DNA from: Candidatus Thermodiscus eudorianus
GTDB lineage: Archaea; Thermoproteota; Thermoprotei_A; Sulfolobales; Acidilobaceae
NCBI GenBank assembly: GCA_015521085.1
Contig: WAOW01000005.1
Coordinates: 354,040 to 418,039 of the forward strand
Direction of reading: 5' to 3'
Length of the DNA stretch: 64,000 bases
Below, piece after piece: positions 1 through 8,665 of the stretch. Position 1 is the stretch's first letter, and each line of letters opens with the position of its first letter. The translations under genes and the position numbers were made by a program. The notes under the pieces were generated by a model. That model was given only the letters and a program-made list of their open reading frames with translations. It was not told the DNA's origin and did no database searches.

Positions 1-1
1 T

Positions 2-1570
2 AGTGGAGGAGAGTTCGGGCTAGCGAATATTGGGTTGGACGCTACAGTGAGTAGCTCCAGCAATAGCTACTTCCTCTCATTAATGTACAGGGGGACAGTC
101 TATACCGGCAACCTAGTAGCCAACCATTCCACTGGCACGCCGATATACGTGAACGGTGGAACACTCTACATGCACTACTCATCGCTGACGAACAACACCT
201 GCTACGGCCTCAGAGTCCAGGGAGGGGCTGTAAACGCTACACACAACTACTGGGGAGACTCGAATGGTCCAGTGTTTACTGAGTCGTGTGACGCCAAGGA
301 TCCAGAGGAGGTCTACAACACGACAACCATATACTATAGGCCCCCTCTGGTAAACCTGCCGCGAGAGAACGACACTACTCCCCCGACAGTTAGCATCACA
401 TCTCCAGCCGACAACGCCGTCTTGAAGGGCTTGGCATGGTTTAACGTATCCTACAGCGACGACTATGGTGTTATGGCGGTTGTGATCCTTGTGGACGAGC
501 AGCCCGCCGCGATCCTATTCGAGGGCAATAACTCTGCCAGGATCGATACGTCCATCTTCAAGGACGGCAACCACACGATATACGCTATCGCATACGACTA
601 CGCAGGCCATACAAGCATCGTTAGCATAGGAGTGGAAATCGAGAATAGCAAGCCCTCTGCGAACATAACGGAGCCCATCAACAACAGCATTGTATCCGGC
701 TACCTGACGATCAGGTACTACGTCTACGACGATAACCTCGACACCGCGAGGCTCTACGCCAACAACACGGTCATCTCATCCACGACGAGGACCGGCTACA
801 CGAGCTACACGCTCAACACGAAGAGCTACAGTGACGGCCCACTATGGCTCAAAGTCACAGCGGTAGACGAGGACGGGCAGACCTCCGAGTACAGGATACT
901 CGTGACCATAGACAATACCCCGCCCTCGCTGATCGTAGACACTCCAGGCAACAACTCCTACATCAGGGGCACCAGGCAGGTCAAGTTCTCAACCCACGAC
1001 AGGCACCCGAAGGAGTACAGGATCTACCTCAACGGCACCCTCATAGAGAACGACACCTCCACAGGAACCATCACCTACAACCTAGACACCACGAGGTACC
1101 AGGATGGGCGGTACAACCTGACGATCTACACGGTAGACAGGGCCGGCAACGCTAACGCGACTACAAGATTCATTACTATAGACAACACTCCCCCCAGCGC
1201 AACCATACAGTCCCCCAGCAACGGGCAAGACTTGACGGGGACCGTCAACATAACAGTCGACGCCAGCGACGCCATAGGCTTAAGATACGTAACCATATAC
1301 ATCAACGGGACCCTGGTATTCAACAAGACAGTCGACCCCGACAACCCCACAGACCCAACCTACACCTATGAATGGGACACCACCAAATACCAAGACGGCA
1401 CCTACAACATCACAACAGTAGTCTACGATCTAGCCGGCAACACCGACACAGACCAGAAAACCGTGCAGGTACTAAACGCACAGCCAGTACCGGAGAGCGG
1501 CCTCCTAGCACTCGTAGCCCTAGCCATAGCCCTCCTGGTTCTCCTCGCCAAGACGAGGAGGAACCGCTAA
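2..1570 (+). CDS. Surface protein with beta-helix end, Ig-like repeats and PEP-CTERM-like sorting signal (5' truncated)
   Basis: The frame is open from base 2, so the gene starts left of the window; the TTG at 35 is not a credible start because no signal peptide follows. The first ~100 residues look like the end of a right-handed beta-helix (THNYWGDSNGP, then AKDPEEVY). Four Ig-like repeats follow, each opening around a TPP/SKP phrase and containing AGN/AGH. NxT/S sequons are numerous, as expected for an exported glycoprotein. The C-terminus is a three-part sorting signal: PVPESG, a ~20-residue hydrophobic helix, and the basic tail KTRRNR. The protein at 17784-22568 has the same architecture and ending (PVPEPG). 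Both are candidate substrates of the archaeosortase at 51093-52703. The exact function of the exported part is unknown. Confidence 0.85.
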   Translation, partial: SGGEFGLANIGLDATVSSSSNSYFLSLMYRGTVYTGNLVANHSTGTPIYVNGGTLYMHYSSLTNNTCYGLRVQGGAVNATHNYWGDSNGPVFTESCDAKDPEEVYNTTTIYYRPPLVNLPRENDTTPPTVSITSPADNAVLKGLAWFNVSYSDDYGVMAVVILVDEQPAAILFEGNNSARIDTSIFKDGNHTIYAIAYDYAGHTSIVSIGVEIENSKPSANITEPINNSIVSGYLTIRYYVYDDNLDTARLYANNTVISSTTRTGYTSYTLNTKSYSDGPLWLKVTAVDEDGQTSEYRILVTIDNTPPSLIVDTPGNNSYIRGTRQVKFSTHDRHPKEYRIYLNGTLIENDTSTGTITYNLDTTRYQDGRYNLTIYTVDRAGNANATTRFITIDNTPPSATIQSPSNGQDLTGTVNITVDASDAIGLRYVTIYINGTLVFNKTVDPDNPTDPTYTYEWDTTKYQDGTYNITTVVYDLAGNTDTDQKTVQVLNAQPVPESGLLALVALAIALLVLLAKTRRNR

Positions 1571-1684
1571 CCCCCACTTTCTTCGCCTCTCCCCGAACAC
1601 ATGTCTACGCAAGCTATCGACCCTACCAGTCCCAATTTACGGCTTCCTTACCTGGAAGGGCTGGGGAGGGACCCTCAAGCCATA

Positions 1685-2158
1685 TCAAGCCAGTGGATAC
1701 CATTCCCCAGATTCTAGAAGCTTCTTCGCCTTCTGTAGGCCTTCATGCATGTGGGCGCTTATCCTCCTAGCAACCACGAGGGAGTCGAGGACCGGCCCGA
1801 TCGGCCCCCATGAAAGCCTGTAGTCTAGCTCCATCTCCACGAGGGTCCCTCTGCCTCCCGGCTTGAATATGCCTGTGAGCTCGTACCAGGCGAGGGGACC
1901 CTTCTCAACCCTAACCATGACGTCTCGGAACCCCCTATTCCACTCGAACTCCACAGCCCTCGTCACCCAGATGAGGTCTAGCGGCCCGACTCTGGCCCGG
2001 TACCTGACAGTCGATCCGACCCCTAGAACCGTGCCTTCTATCCTCTCAGCGCTGACTATCGATGGATGCCACTTTGGCGCGTTCACGCCATCCGCGATGA
2101 ACCCGAACACCCTGTCTACAGGCGCGTTTATCTCCACCCGGAACCTGAGCCTCGCCAT
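1685..2158 (-). CDS. SRPBCC/START-like family protein
   Basis: A protein of about 157 residues resembling polyketide cyclase/dehydrase-type START domains. It opens with a beta strand (MARLRFRVEINAPVDRV) and the typical first helix FGFIADGVNAPKWHPSI, continues through strands ending at TLVEMELDY, and closes with a long C-terminal helix. These folds bind hydrophobic ligands; the ligand here is unknown. I chose the ATG at 2158 because the homology-like beta strand begins there and a GGTGGGG ribosome site lies just upstream. An upstream start at 2248 would add a low-complexity, Pro/Cys-rich 30 residues unlike the family. The gene is followed in the same direction by nothing obvious and may be transcribed alone. 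Confidence 0.75.
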   Translation of the reverse strand: MARLRFRVEINAPVDRVFGFIADGVNAPKWHPSIVSAERIEGTVLGVGSTVRYRARVGPLDLIWVTRAVEFEWNRGFRDVMVRVEKGPLAWYELTGIFKPGGRGTLVEMELDYRLSWGPIGPVLDSLVVARRISAHMHEGLQKAKKLLESGEWYPLA

Positions 2159-2258
2159 AACATGGCCCCACCACATGTAACAGGCTGCCCCGCGGGGAAA
2201 AGCCTTTGAAGCCCTCGGAGGGCATGGGGAGGTAAATGATCGTGGCATTGGATTTCTA

Positions 2259-2645
2259 CTAGCACCTCCTCGACTTGTTGAGAGCCACCACGTATAGCGC
2301 GAGCGAGACCAGCGCTATAGCGCCGTCGACCATCGAGTTCAGCTTCAGGGCCCCGACTGTAGGATACCTAGCGTACCAGGCCATGCTTGAAACCGACGAA
2401 ACAAGCTTTCCAACCCCCAGCGGGAGCAGCATGGCCCAGTACCTCTCCGGGTTCACCGCCACCAGCAGGGCTAGAATCGATACAGTGGCCATGAATGCGA
2501 GAGCCAGAGAGTGCCACAGCGCTGCATCGCTGTCCACGCCCGTGCCAGGGAATGTCGTGGGCGAGAAGGCGAAGACTAGGCCGACGATGACGAAGCCTAG
2601 AAAAGCCAGCAGGGCCAAGACCCTGACTATACCCCAGAACCTCAC
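2259..2645 (-). CDS. Four-helix membrane protein, unknown function
   Basis: A protein of 128 residues with four predicted membrane helices (about 7-27, 44-64, 70-85 and 105-122) and a short basic tail KSRRC. It starts with GTG, and that GTG overlaps the TGA stop of the GMC oxidoreductase in a GTGA overlap. The two genes are therefore very likely co-transcribed and translationally coupled. A membrane partner that anchors or accepts electrons from the oxidoreductase is possible, but no motif shows it. I do not recognise the family. Confidence 0.7.
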   Translation of the reverse strand: MRFWGIVRVLALLAFLGFVIVGLVFAFSPTTFPGTGVDSDAALWHSLALAFMATVSILALLVAVNPERYWAMLLPLGVGKLVSSVSSMAWYARYPTVGALKLNSMVDGAIALVSLALYVVALNKSRRC

Positions 2646-4477
2646 CTCGGGCCACCCAAGTCCCTAGAGATACTCCTCGAAATAATCAGTGCAATGGCGT
2701 TAATTGTAAGCTGTGGGTTCACCCGGGTCGTCGACGGGAGGACCGAGGCGTCAGCCACGTAAAGGTTCTCCACTCCATAAACCCTACCACCCCCGTCGAC
2801 GACACCCGCATCGGGGTCGCTAGCCATCCTGGCAGTACTCATGGGGTGGTAGGCGCTCAGCTTGTAGCCCCGGGGCCCTGTAGACTCAAGGAGCCTATCG
2901 AGCTCGGAGAGACTCCTAACGCCCCGGCCCCTCTTCAACGGTGGATAGACCTTCTCCGCGCCGGCCGCGAATAGGATCTCGGCCGACAGCCTGATGCCGG
3001 CCTTCACCTTCTCCAGGTCGTTCGTGCATAGGTTGTACCTGGCGACGCCGAAGAGCCTGAACCCGAAGACATTGCCAACGCACGAATCACTGGTCTGGAC
3101 TCCGATAGAGGCCAGCCTCGGATAGTTAGCTAGCTCGCCTATTGGGAGGCTCGCAGCACTATACCCAATGCCGGGCGGGGGGAAAGTCGCCAGGAGCAGG
3201 GTGTGATGCTCCTCTAGGAGGTCGTCCACGTAGTATGATTGCATGGTACCCCTCCAGCCATAGATGGCCTCCGGCATAACGGCGCTGACGCCAGCAGCCG
3301 GGTGTATATGGAGGTGGCGCCCCAGGCTCCTAGACCCGACCCCGGACTTCTTCAGCAGCCTTGGAGTATTGAGTGCGCCAGCAGAGACAACCACGGCTCT
3401 AGCCGCGATCCTCCTCGATACATTCCCTAAACGAACAACCACGCCGACAGCCCTGCCATTCCCCACGAGTATCTTCTCGACGACGGCGCCGGTATAGATC
3501 TCGGCCCCGTTCTCAACCGCCTCCCTCAGGAAGCCGAGCCTCATATCAACCTTACCACCACATGGACAGCCGAAGGCGCACTCCCCGAGCCCCCTGCACC
3601 CGGAGATGGGCCTACGAACTGGGCCATGGCTGAGCCCTAGGGACTCGGCGCCCCTCCTCATGACCATCGCGTTACCGCCTAGGAGGGCCTCGGGGACGGG
3701 CTTTACATTGAGCCTCTCCTCGACTATCCTATATGCCTCCCCTAGCTCGTCAAGGCCGATGTTCACCCCCGTCTCCCTCCTCCACTCGGCCAAGGCGTCC
3801 TCGGGGACCCGGAACATGGTGCCGGAGTTGACGGTTACAGTCCCGCCTAAGACCCTTCCAAAGGGGAGACTGATGCTAGGGACTCCCCAGGTGAACGTCA
3901 ATCCACTATCCCAATAATACTTCAAAGCCCTGTAGACTGGGTGCTCCCCGTACAGTTCCTCAAGCCTGGGCTCCGGCCCCGCCTCGAAGACTGCGACACG
4001 GTACCCCTCCCTCGACAGGCTCCACGCCACGACGGCACCGCCAGCACCGCTGCCGACAACCACGACGTCATAACTCTCTCCAGGCCCCTTGGACGCGGAG
4101 AGCTCGACGTGTCTACACTCGGTGACGGGCGGGAGACGGTTGCTCCTCCTGTAACCTATCTTCCCAGCCTCCCCTTCATCGGTATAGTACGCTGCGAGCA
4201 GGAGGAACTCGAACATCCCGATCAAATCGCTGATCAAGCTCTCGGGACTCAGCCTCTCCAGCCACTCCCGCCTCTCCTCCACGCTCAGCCTGTTGAAGGT
4301 CTTCAGCTTACTCTTCAGTGGGGCTAGGTTAACCAGTAGAGACGCCGTGTTCAACAGCTTCCTAGGCCCCCTGTCGATGACGGGGATCATCTTCTCCCCG
4401 AATACTTCAACGGGCCTCACAGTACCCAGCTCGGCCTCGGAGAGACTCCTTAAAACGGCTAGGAGCCTACCAGACAA
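2642..4477 (-). CDS. GMC-family FAD oxidoreductase
   Basis: A protein of 611 residues. Residues 1-125 form a helical N-terminal extension like that of long-chain alcohol oxidases. The FAD-binding dinucleotide motif is at 136-150 (DVVVVGSGAGGAVVAWSL). The GMC signature GRVLGGTVTVNSGT follows, then a Cys-rich stretch CRGLGECAFGCPCGGK, the second GMC signature region VVVSAGALNTPRLLKKSGVG, and the C-terminal substrate domain with the catalytic-His region AYHPMSTARM and NPQLTINAIA. The family oxidises alcohols or sugars with FAD; the substrate cannot be read from sequence. The Cys-rich loop may bind metal or a cluster. It is the first gene of a coupled pair with the membrane protein at 2259-2645. 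Confidence 0.88.
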   Translation of the reverse strand: MSGRLLAVLRSLSEAELGTVRPVEVFGEKMIPVIDRGPRKLLNTASLLVNLAPLKSKLKTFNRLSVEERREWLERLSPESLISDLIGMFEFLLLAAYYTDEGEAGKIGYRRSNRLPPVTECRHVELSASKGPGESYDVVVVGSGAGGAVVAWSLSREGYRVAVFEAGPEPRLEELYGEHPVYRALKYYWDSGLTFTWGVPSISLPFGRVLGGTVTVNSGTMFRVPEDALAEWRRETGVNIGLDELGEAYRIVEERLNVKPVPEALLGGNAMVMRRGAESLGLSHGPVRRPISGCRGLGECAFGCPCGGKVDMRLGFLREAVENGAEIYTGAVVEKILVGNGRAVGVVVRLGNVSRRIAARAVVVSAGALNTPRLLKKSGVGSRSLGRHLHIHPAAGVSAVMPEAIYGWRGTMQSYYVDDLLEEHHTLLLATFPPPGIGYSAASLPIGELANYPRLASIGVQTSDSCVGNVFGFRLFGVARYNLCTNDLEKVKAGIRLSAEILFAAGAEKVYPPLKRGRGVRSLSELDRLLESTGPRGYKLSAYHPMSTARMASDPDAGVVDGGGRVYGVENLYVADASVLPSTTRVNPQLTINAIALIISRSISRDLGGPR

Positions 4478-4640
4478 GGGATACCCGACCCACTAAAGAT
4501 AGGCACCATAAACGAGTTATACAGGTTACCATACAGTCACGCGCAGGAAAACCGTTCTCCATATTCCGGGCTTCGGGATCTCCCTTATCCGTCCTATCCG
4601 GCCTTCGGGGGTGGCCCCTAGAGGGACCCTCCCCCCATCT

Positions 4641-4647
4641 CTTATAA
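4641..4647 (+). promoter_or_regulatory. TATA box for the HAD gene; leaderless start
   Basis: CTTATAA is centred 26 bases before the ATG at 4670, the usual archaeal TATA-to-start-site distance, so the transcript probably begins at or next to the start codon. A copy of the palindrome GAGGGACCCTC sits immediately upstream at 4621-4631 and a second copy lies inside the gene at 4684-4694, bracketing the start. Confidence 0.6.
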
Positions 4648-4669
4648 CGGGGCTGCTAGAGGGTTTCCT

Positions 4670-5329
4670 ATGACGGTTGCAGAGAGGGTCCCTCTAGTGG
4701 AGTCTGGGTGTAGGCTGAGGCTTGTAATGTTTGACCTAGATGGCACCATCATCGACACCATGGAGGTGTACGCAGGGCTAGCCTCCCAGATAGTCTCCAA
4801 CATTGTTAGAGGCTTTGACGAAGACTATGTCAGGGAGGTGTACTTGGCCACGGCTGGCCGTAGCTTCCGAGACCAGCTACAGGCGATGGGTGTGCCGGGG
4901 GAGATGATAGAAGGAATCGCCGCCCGCTTCGAGGAATCCAAGATCAAGTCTCTGAGAGATGTGAAGCCCGCCGGGAGGGTCGTCGAGAGGATTAAACTGT
5001 TGAAGCGCTCCGGCCTGAGGGTAGCGCTCTCGACTAACAACGAGTGCAGGGTCATAGAGGGCCTAGACTGGGTTAAGGGGCTCTTCGACTATATACTCTG
5101 CCACGACCCCGACAGGGGGATTGGGAAGGGCAAGCCCCACCTGGAGATGCTCCTGGAGGCCGGCTTTAGGAGGTGCGAGATCGTCTTCGTGGGAGACAGT
5201 GATTACGACCTAGAAGTCTACAGGCCTCTGGGGGTCAAGACTCTGAGGACCCGTGGATTGTGGCGTGCAGACGATAATACCGTCGAAGAGATACTAGAGC
5301 TAGCCGGCAGGGGTGGAGGGACCCTCTAG
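4670..5329 (+). CDS. HAD-superfamily phosphatase (phosphoglycolate phosphatase-like)
   Basis: A protein of 219 residues with all four HAD motifs. Motif I is FDLDGTIID with the nucleophile Asp22 and Asp24. Motif II is the Ser/Thr in ALSTNN. Motif III is the Lys in GKGKPH. Motif IV is GDSDYDLE. A helical cap lies between motifs I and II (residues ~30-105), as in the PGP/beta-phosphoglucomutase subclass. It should be a small-molecule phosphate-ester hydrolase; the substrate is open. The start is supported by a TATA box 26 bases upstream. The last codons (GGGTL, stop) are formed by a copy of the GAGGGACCCTC palindrome at 5316-5326. Confidence 0.85.
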   Translation: MTVAERVPLVESGCRLRLVMFDLDGTIIDTMEVYAGLASQIVSNIVRGFDEDYVREVYLATAGRSFRDQLQAMGVPGEMIEGIAARFEESKIKSLRDVKPAGRVVERIKLLKRSGLRVALSTNNECRVIEGLDWVKGLFDYILCHDPDRGIGKGKPHLEMLLEAGFRRCEIVFVGDSDYDLEVYRPLGVKTLRTRGLWRADDNTVEEILELAGRGGGTL

Positions 5330-5381
5330 CTCCCAGGGCATATACACCACACGAGGGAGAAGGCTGCTGGCGGCGGATAGC

Positions 5382-6068
5382 ATGGACGACGTCTGCAAGA
5401 TAACCCTCACGTGGAACCCAGTCACCGGGTGCCTACACGACTGCACCTACTGCTACGCCCGTAGGCTCGTTGAAACACGGCTCAAGGACACCAGGAAGTA
5501 TAGGGATGTGGGATTCAAGCCGAAGCTACACAGGTACGAGCTGAGGCGGAGGTTCAAGCCCGGCTCCTACGTGTTCGTGAGCGACATGGGAGACCTCTTC
5601 GGAGACTGGGTGCCCAGGGATTGGATAGCCCTCGTACTAAACACGATCAGGAAGAACAAGGGCACCCGGTTCCTCCTATTAACCAAGAACCCCTCCAGGT
5701 ACCATGAGTTCCTAGACTCCATGCCCGGCAACGTGGTGCTCGGCGCAACAATAGAAACCAACAGGGACGAACTCGCCAGGAGCCTCTCAAAGGCCCCACC
5801 GCCCAGCGAGAGATACAGGGCCATGGCGGGGCTAGAGTGGAGGGAGAAGCTAGTGGTGGTCGAGCCAATACTAGACTTCGACCAGGAAACCCTAACCAGG
5901 TGGATAGCCAGGATAGAGCCCCGGGGAGTATACATAGGATACGACAACTGGGGCAACAAGCTACAAGAGCCACCACTAGAGAAGACCCTAAACCTAATCA
6001 AAAGCCTTGAAGAGCTAGGGTTAAAGGTATGCAGGGGCACCATCAGGAAAGCATGGTACCAGCCATAA
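5382..6068 (+). CDS. DUF5131 (phage Gp37/Gp68-like) radical-SAM-type protein
   Basis: A protein of 228 residues from the ATG at 5382. The N-terminus carries TWNPVTGCLHDCTYCYA, with three cysteines (17, 21, 24) spaced CxxxCxxC as in radical-SAM clusters. It continues with the family's FVSDMGDLFGDWVP and FLLLTKNPSRY stretches and a late VVVEPILDFD. Family members are found in phages and in many archaea, and their reaction is not established. A GTG at 5313, inside the end of the HAD gene, would extend the protein by 23 residues and cannot be excluded. The gene follows the HAD gene directly and is probably co-transcribed with it. Confidence 0.82.
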   Translation: MDDVCKITLTWNPVTGCLHDCTYCYARRLVETRLKDTRKYRDVGFKPKLHRYELRRRFKPGSYVFVSDMGDLFGDWVPRDWIALVLNTIRKNKGTRFLLLTKNPSRYHEFLDSMPGNVVLGATIETNRDELARSLSKAPPPSERYRAMAGLEWREKLVVVEPILDFDQETLTRWIARIEPRGVYIGYDNWGNKLQEPPLEKTLNLIKSLEELGLKVCRGTIRKAWYQP

Positions 6069-6129
6069 CCGTCCAGCTAACACAGCTGTTATATGCAACC
6101 GGCAGAAAACAGTATATAGGGGTGAAAGA

Positions 6130-6693
6130 GTGTATGGCCTGGAGGGTGTTATCAGGAGCATATACCGGGAGCTTGAGCGTTTAGGCTATAAGCCGGTAAT
6201 TATTGGCACCTATGCGTTAATCCTCCAGGGCTGGCTCCCATCGGGGTATCTAGAGGAAACCAAGGATATTGATGTGTATATCGACGAGCCCATGGTAGTA
6301 TTCGACGATAGGATTGAGGAGAGGATGCTAGCTCTCGGGCTTAGTATAGGAAGATCGGAGTCCGGTGGCTTCTATGTAGACGCTGGCAAGCCCGTGGAAA
6401 TTGTCTACCCTATACACGACTTCTTCATTCCGAGAGTCCTATTGGAGCACACTGTGGTAGTTGGAGAATTGAGGGTGCTTGAGGGCCATGCTACGCTAGT
6501 CGCTAAGGCTCTTGGCTCCTCTATCGAGCACCTGGCTCCAATTATTAAAGCTATGAGTGCTGAAGTCAAACCCCAGAGACTATTCGGTCTTCTCGAATGC
6601 ATTGTTGGCGAAGTAGAGCCTTCGAGATATGAGGTTGCTAAGAGAAGAATAGATGCCTTCATCAAAAGATATTTAACAAATAAAGAAAGGTGA
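6130..6693 (+). CDS. Nucleotidyltransferase-like protein
   Basis: A protein of 187 residues resembling small nucleotidyltransferase-fold proteins. It has the helix-strand opening KPVIIGTYALILQGW and the acidic TKDIDVYID, matching the G[GT]xAxxxxG ... D[IL]D pattern of pol-beta-like enzymes, followed by a third acidic strand KPVEIVYP. These enzymes transfer NMP to proteins or RNA, or act as antitoxins of HEPN toxins. The GTG start has GGTGA a few bases upstream and a TATA-like TTATATG near 6086. The next gene overlaps by four bases, so the two form an operon; the partner is not a recognisable HEPN protein. Confidence 0.65.
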   Translation: MYGLEGVIRSIYRELERLGYKPVIIGTYALILQGWLPSGYLEETKDIDVYIDEPMVVFDDRIEERMLALGLSIGRSESGGFYVDAGKPVEIVYPIHDFFIPRVLLEHTVVVGELRVLEGHATLVAKALGSSIEHLAPIIKAMSAEVKPQRLFGLLECIVGEVEPSRYEVAKRRIDAFIKRYLTNKER

Positions 6694-7310
6694 TTCAAGT
6701 GAAAGTCGATCTCGGTGCCCTCATACCTGCCCTCAGAGATTGGACTCTTTGCATCGACGAGCCCACTTGTGAGTGTGTGATTTGCATTGAGTTACCGGAG
6801 TGGGCGGAGGAGCTCGGCGAGCGTGAGAGAGTATACCTGGCCCTCTACATCGCCTCCAGACGCCTACTCGACTACAGGCTGGCCGCCGCCATGCATATCT
6901 ATATGGTGAAGAACAGGGTTGCGCTAAAGCCAGAGATATTACTACGGGGCTTCAGAGAGTCCAGGACGACCTCCAAGGTCCCGCGAGCCGTTGAGGACGA
7001 GGGACCCTATGTATGGGAGGCAGTACTCTACAAGGGAATACTCTACGCGCAGGGAATACTGAGCCTAGACAAGCCAGTTATAGTCAAGGTAGAGCCTCCA
7101 AGGGATAAGCGGGGAAGGGAGAAGCTACGAGTTCTACTAGAGGGCAAGAGAGTGACAGTCAAGGGTAAGACATACCATGTCGGAGGCCTCATCAAAGAAC
7201 TCGGCGGGCGAAGAATAGCGCCCTGGACATACCTGGTACCCAAGAGGAACCTGCCAAGACTACTCGGACAAGTACCGAGAGCCCGTGTATCCATACTAGC
7301 TCCATCATGA
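6690..7310 (+). CDS. Unknown protein coupled to nucleotidyltransferase
   Basis: A protein of 206 residues that I do not recognise. It starts at a GTG overlapping the previous stop (GTGA); a second GTG at 6699 is possible. The N-terminal 40 residues contain a cysteine cluster (CIDEPTCECVICIEL). A central helical part is rich in Arg and the C-terminal half is basic and beta-strand-like (VTVKGKTYHVGGLIKELG), which could contact nucleic acid. The overlap ties its function to the nucleotidyltransferase-like protein upstream. A two-part toxin/antitoxin or RNA-modifying arrangement is possible but unproven. Confidence 0.6.
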   Translation: MIQVKVDLGALIPALRDWTLCIDEPTCECVICIELPEWAEELGERERVYLALYIASRRLLDYRLAAAMHIYMVKNRVALKPEILLRGFRESRTTSKVPRAVEDEGPYVWEAVLYKGILYAQGILSLDKPVIVKVEPPRDKRGREKLRVLLEGKRVTVKGKTYHVGGLIKELGGRRIAPWTYLVPKRNLPRLLGQVPRARVSILAPS

Positions 7311-7434
7311 CATCACGCTTTCCACCTAGGGCTTTGGGACAACGGTTAGGCATAGGTAGATGTCGAAGCCTTCCTAAAAATTAAAATCATCGTAGAAGGA
7401 AACGTTGGTGAGTTGTGATAGGTTTTCTTTATTT

Positions 7435-7876
7435 TTATTTAAGAAGTTCTCTTATAGCCTTTGTTATACTCCACACCTTTATAATTCCAGTTTCAGCTAT
7501 TCTGTTAAAGTCATTATCGTTTGTTATGAGTATAGCATTTGCTTTTAGACAGGTTGCAGCATGGTATAGATCAGCGTATTTCTTTTCTGGAATAAAAGGT
7601 TTACATATATCTATATGATTATGATCTGGTTCGACTAGAACCGCTTTACCTACGATTAGTGAATAAAGGATTTCCTGCTTGCTCTCTTATATGTGGAAGC
7701 TTGCTTGAGAGTTTATCCAGCCAAGACCTGTACTCTTCGAGAAGAACACTATTAATAACAACCTCTATGCTGGGGTCACTGAGAAGTTTGTGGATAAGGC
7801 GTGTCGTCTCGGTATAGCCTGATTTAAAGGCTGCTATAAAGACGTTAGTATCTAGAAGAAATCTTCTCTTTTGCAA
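7435..7876 (-). pseudogene. PIN-domain toxin interrupted by a frameshift (VapC-like)
   Basis: From a TTG at 7876 the frame encodes the PIN start LLDTNVFIAAF and runs through VINSVLLEEY to a stop soon after position 7682. Shifting frame by one base at about 7681 restores the rest of a PIN domain down to a TAA at 7435: KAVLVEPDHNH, then EKKYADLYHAA, then AILITNDNDF. The two halves add up to about 147 residues, a normal PIN length, with the first Asp, a Glu in VLLEEY and the late Asp residues all present. PIN proteins are RNases, usually the toxin of a pair. It overlaps the AbrB-type gene upstream. The single-base shift could be real inactivation, recoding or a sequencing error. Confidence 0.8.
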
Positions 7877-8111
7877 TTCTGTTAGCCTCTTCCTCGACCT
7901 CGCTAGAAATCTTCTCTAGGTCTAGCCCGGCCTTTGCGACCTCTTCGGCGAGTTCTCGTAGCACCTTTTCAACGTCAATCTTTTTAAGAACTAGAGCGTC
8001 ATCTCTAATATTTAAGACAAGTAGTCTATCCCCGTTCTTCAGGTTAAGCTTCTTCCTAACTCGACTAGGGATAACAATCCTACCCTTCTTGTCAATAACA
8101 ACTATCTCCAC
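7845..8111 (-). CDS. AbrB/SpoVT-type antitoxin or regulator
   Basis: A protein of 88 residues. The swapped-hairpin AbrB DNA-binding domain is at residues 1-45 (VVIDKKGRIVIPSRVRKKL, then GDRLLVLNIRDDALVLKK), followed by an acidic helical tail that probably masks the PIN toxin. I chose the GTG at 8111 because GAGGTGG lies at a proper distance upstream and the domain begins right there; a GTG at 8129 would add six residues. The end overlaps the PIN gene by about 30 bases, the usual coupling of archaeal toxin-antitoxin pairs. It should repress its own promoter. Confidence 0.82.
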   Translation of the reverse strand: MEIVVIDKKGRIVIPSRVRKKLNLKNGDRLLVLNIRDDALVLKKIDVEKVLRELAEEVAKAGLDLEKISSEVEEEANRIAKEKISSRY

Positions 8112-8129
8112 AAATCCCACCTCTCCCAC

Positions 8130-8665
8130 TTACCCCACGATTAGCAGTAGTATGACACCAGCTATAAGATTTCTCTATTCTTTTCAGCCTTTACCAGCGG
8201 CACTTCGAATATTAAAATAAAATAATAAATATTGTTAAATATCCTCAATTAAGCATCCCCATTCATTTCATCATAAATTGTAATATGTGGTTATATATAG
8301 CGTCTCTTCCGAATCCTTATAATGTATAGTGTTGTCTTGGATGGCTTAGGTGAGGCAGTTGCTCCAAACGAGGTAGCTGTCCGCGGACTCCTCTCTCCTC
8401 CGGGCTACATAGGGTTTACTCCGTTAAACTGTATAGGCCATGGCTCTCTCTATAGCGTGGCTCTGGGGCTGACACTTCTAACCTCTCCCACAACTGGTTG
8501 CTGTTGCCTGGATAGTCAGCATCTACCAAGGAGGCTAATCGTGTATGGTTTTGATTACCATCGTAATAACGAAGCGAATCATTGTCGACAAGAGACACTG
8601 GAGACTGTGCAAGGTCCACCACTGTGGCAACGGTTCTCTCAGCGTTGCAGTAGCTGGTGATAGCG
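8130..8665. other. Long spacer between antitoxin gene and lysC; no confident gene
   Basis: About 535 bases. The first half is AT-rich (for example around 8210-8290) and probably holds the antitoxin promoter. From 8322 a frame of 112 codons reads to 8660, but its codon use and composition do not resemble the neighbours. A different short frame starts at an ATG at 8545, preceded by GGAGG, and begins MVLITIVITKRIIVDK, rich in Ile, Thr and Lys, the end products of the downstream pathway. It runs into lysC out of frame. Whether any of this is translated is unclear. Confidence 0.4.

Noticed and set aside
7415..7618. Plus-strand 67-codon hydrophobic frame
   Set aside because: It is the antisense of the shifted half of the PIN domain.
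8322..8660. 112-codon frame before lysC as a gene
   Set aside because: Codon use unlike neighbours, no recognisable domain and no clear ribosome site; left as spacer.
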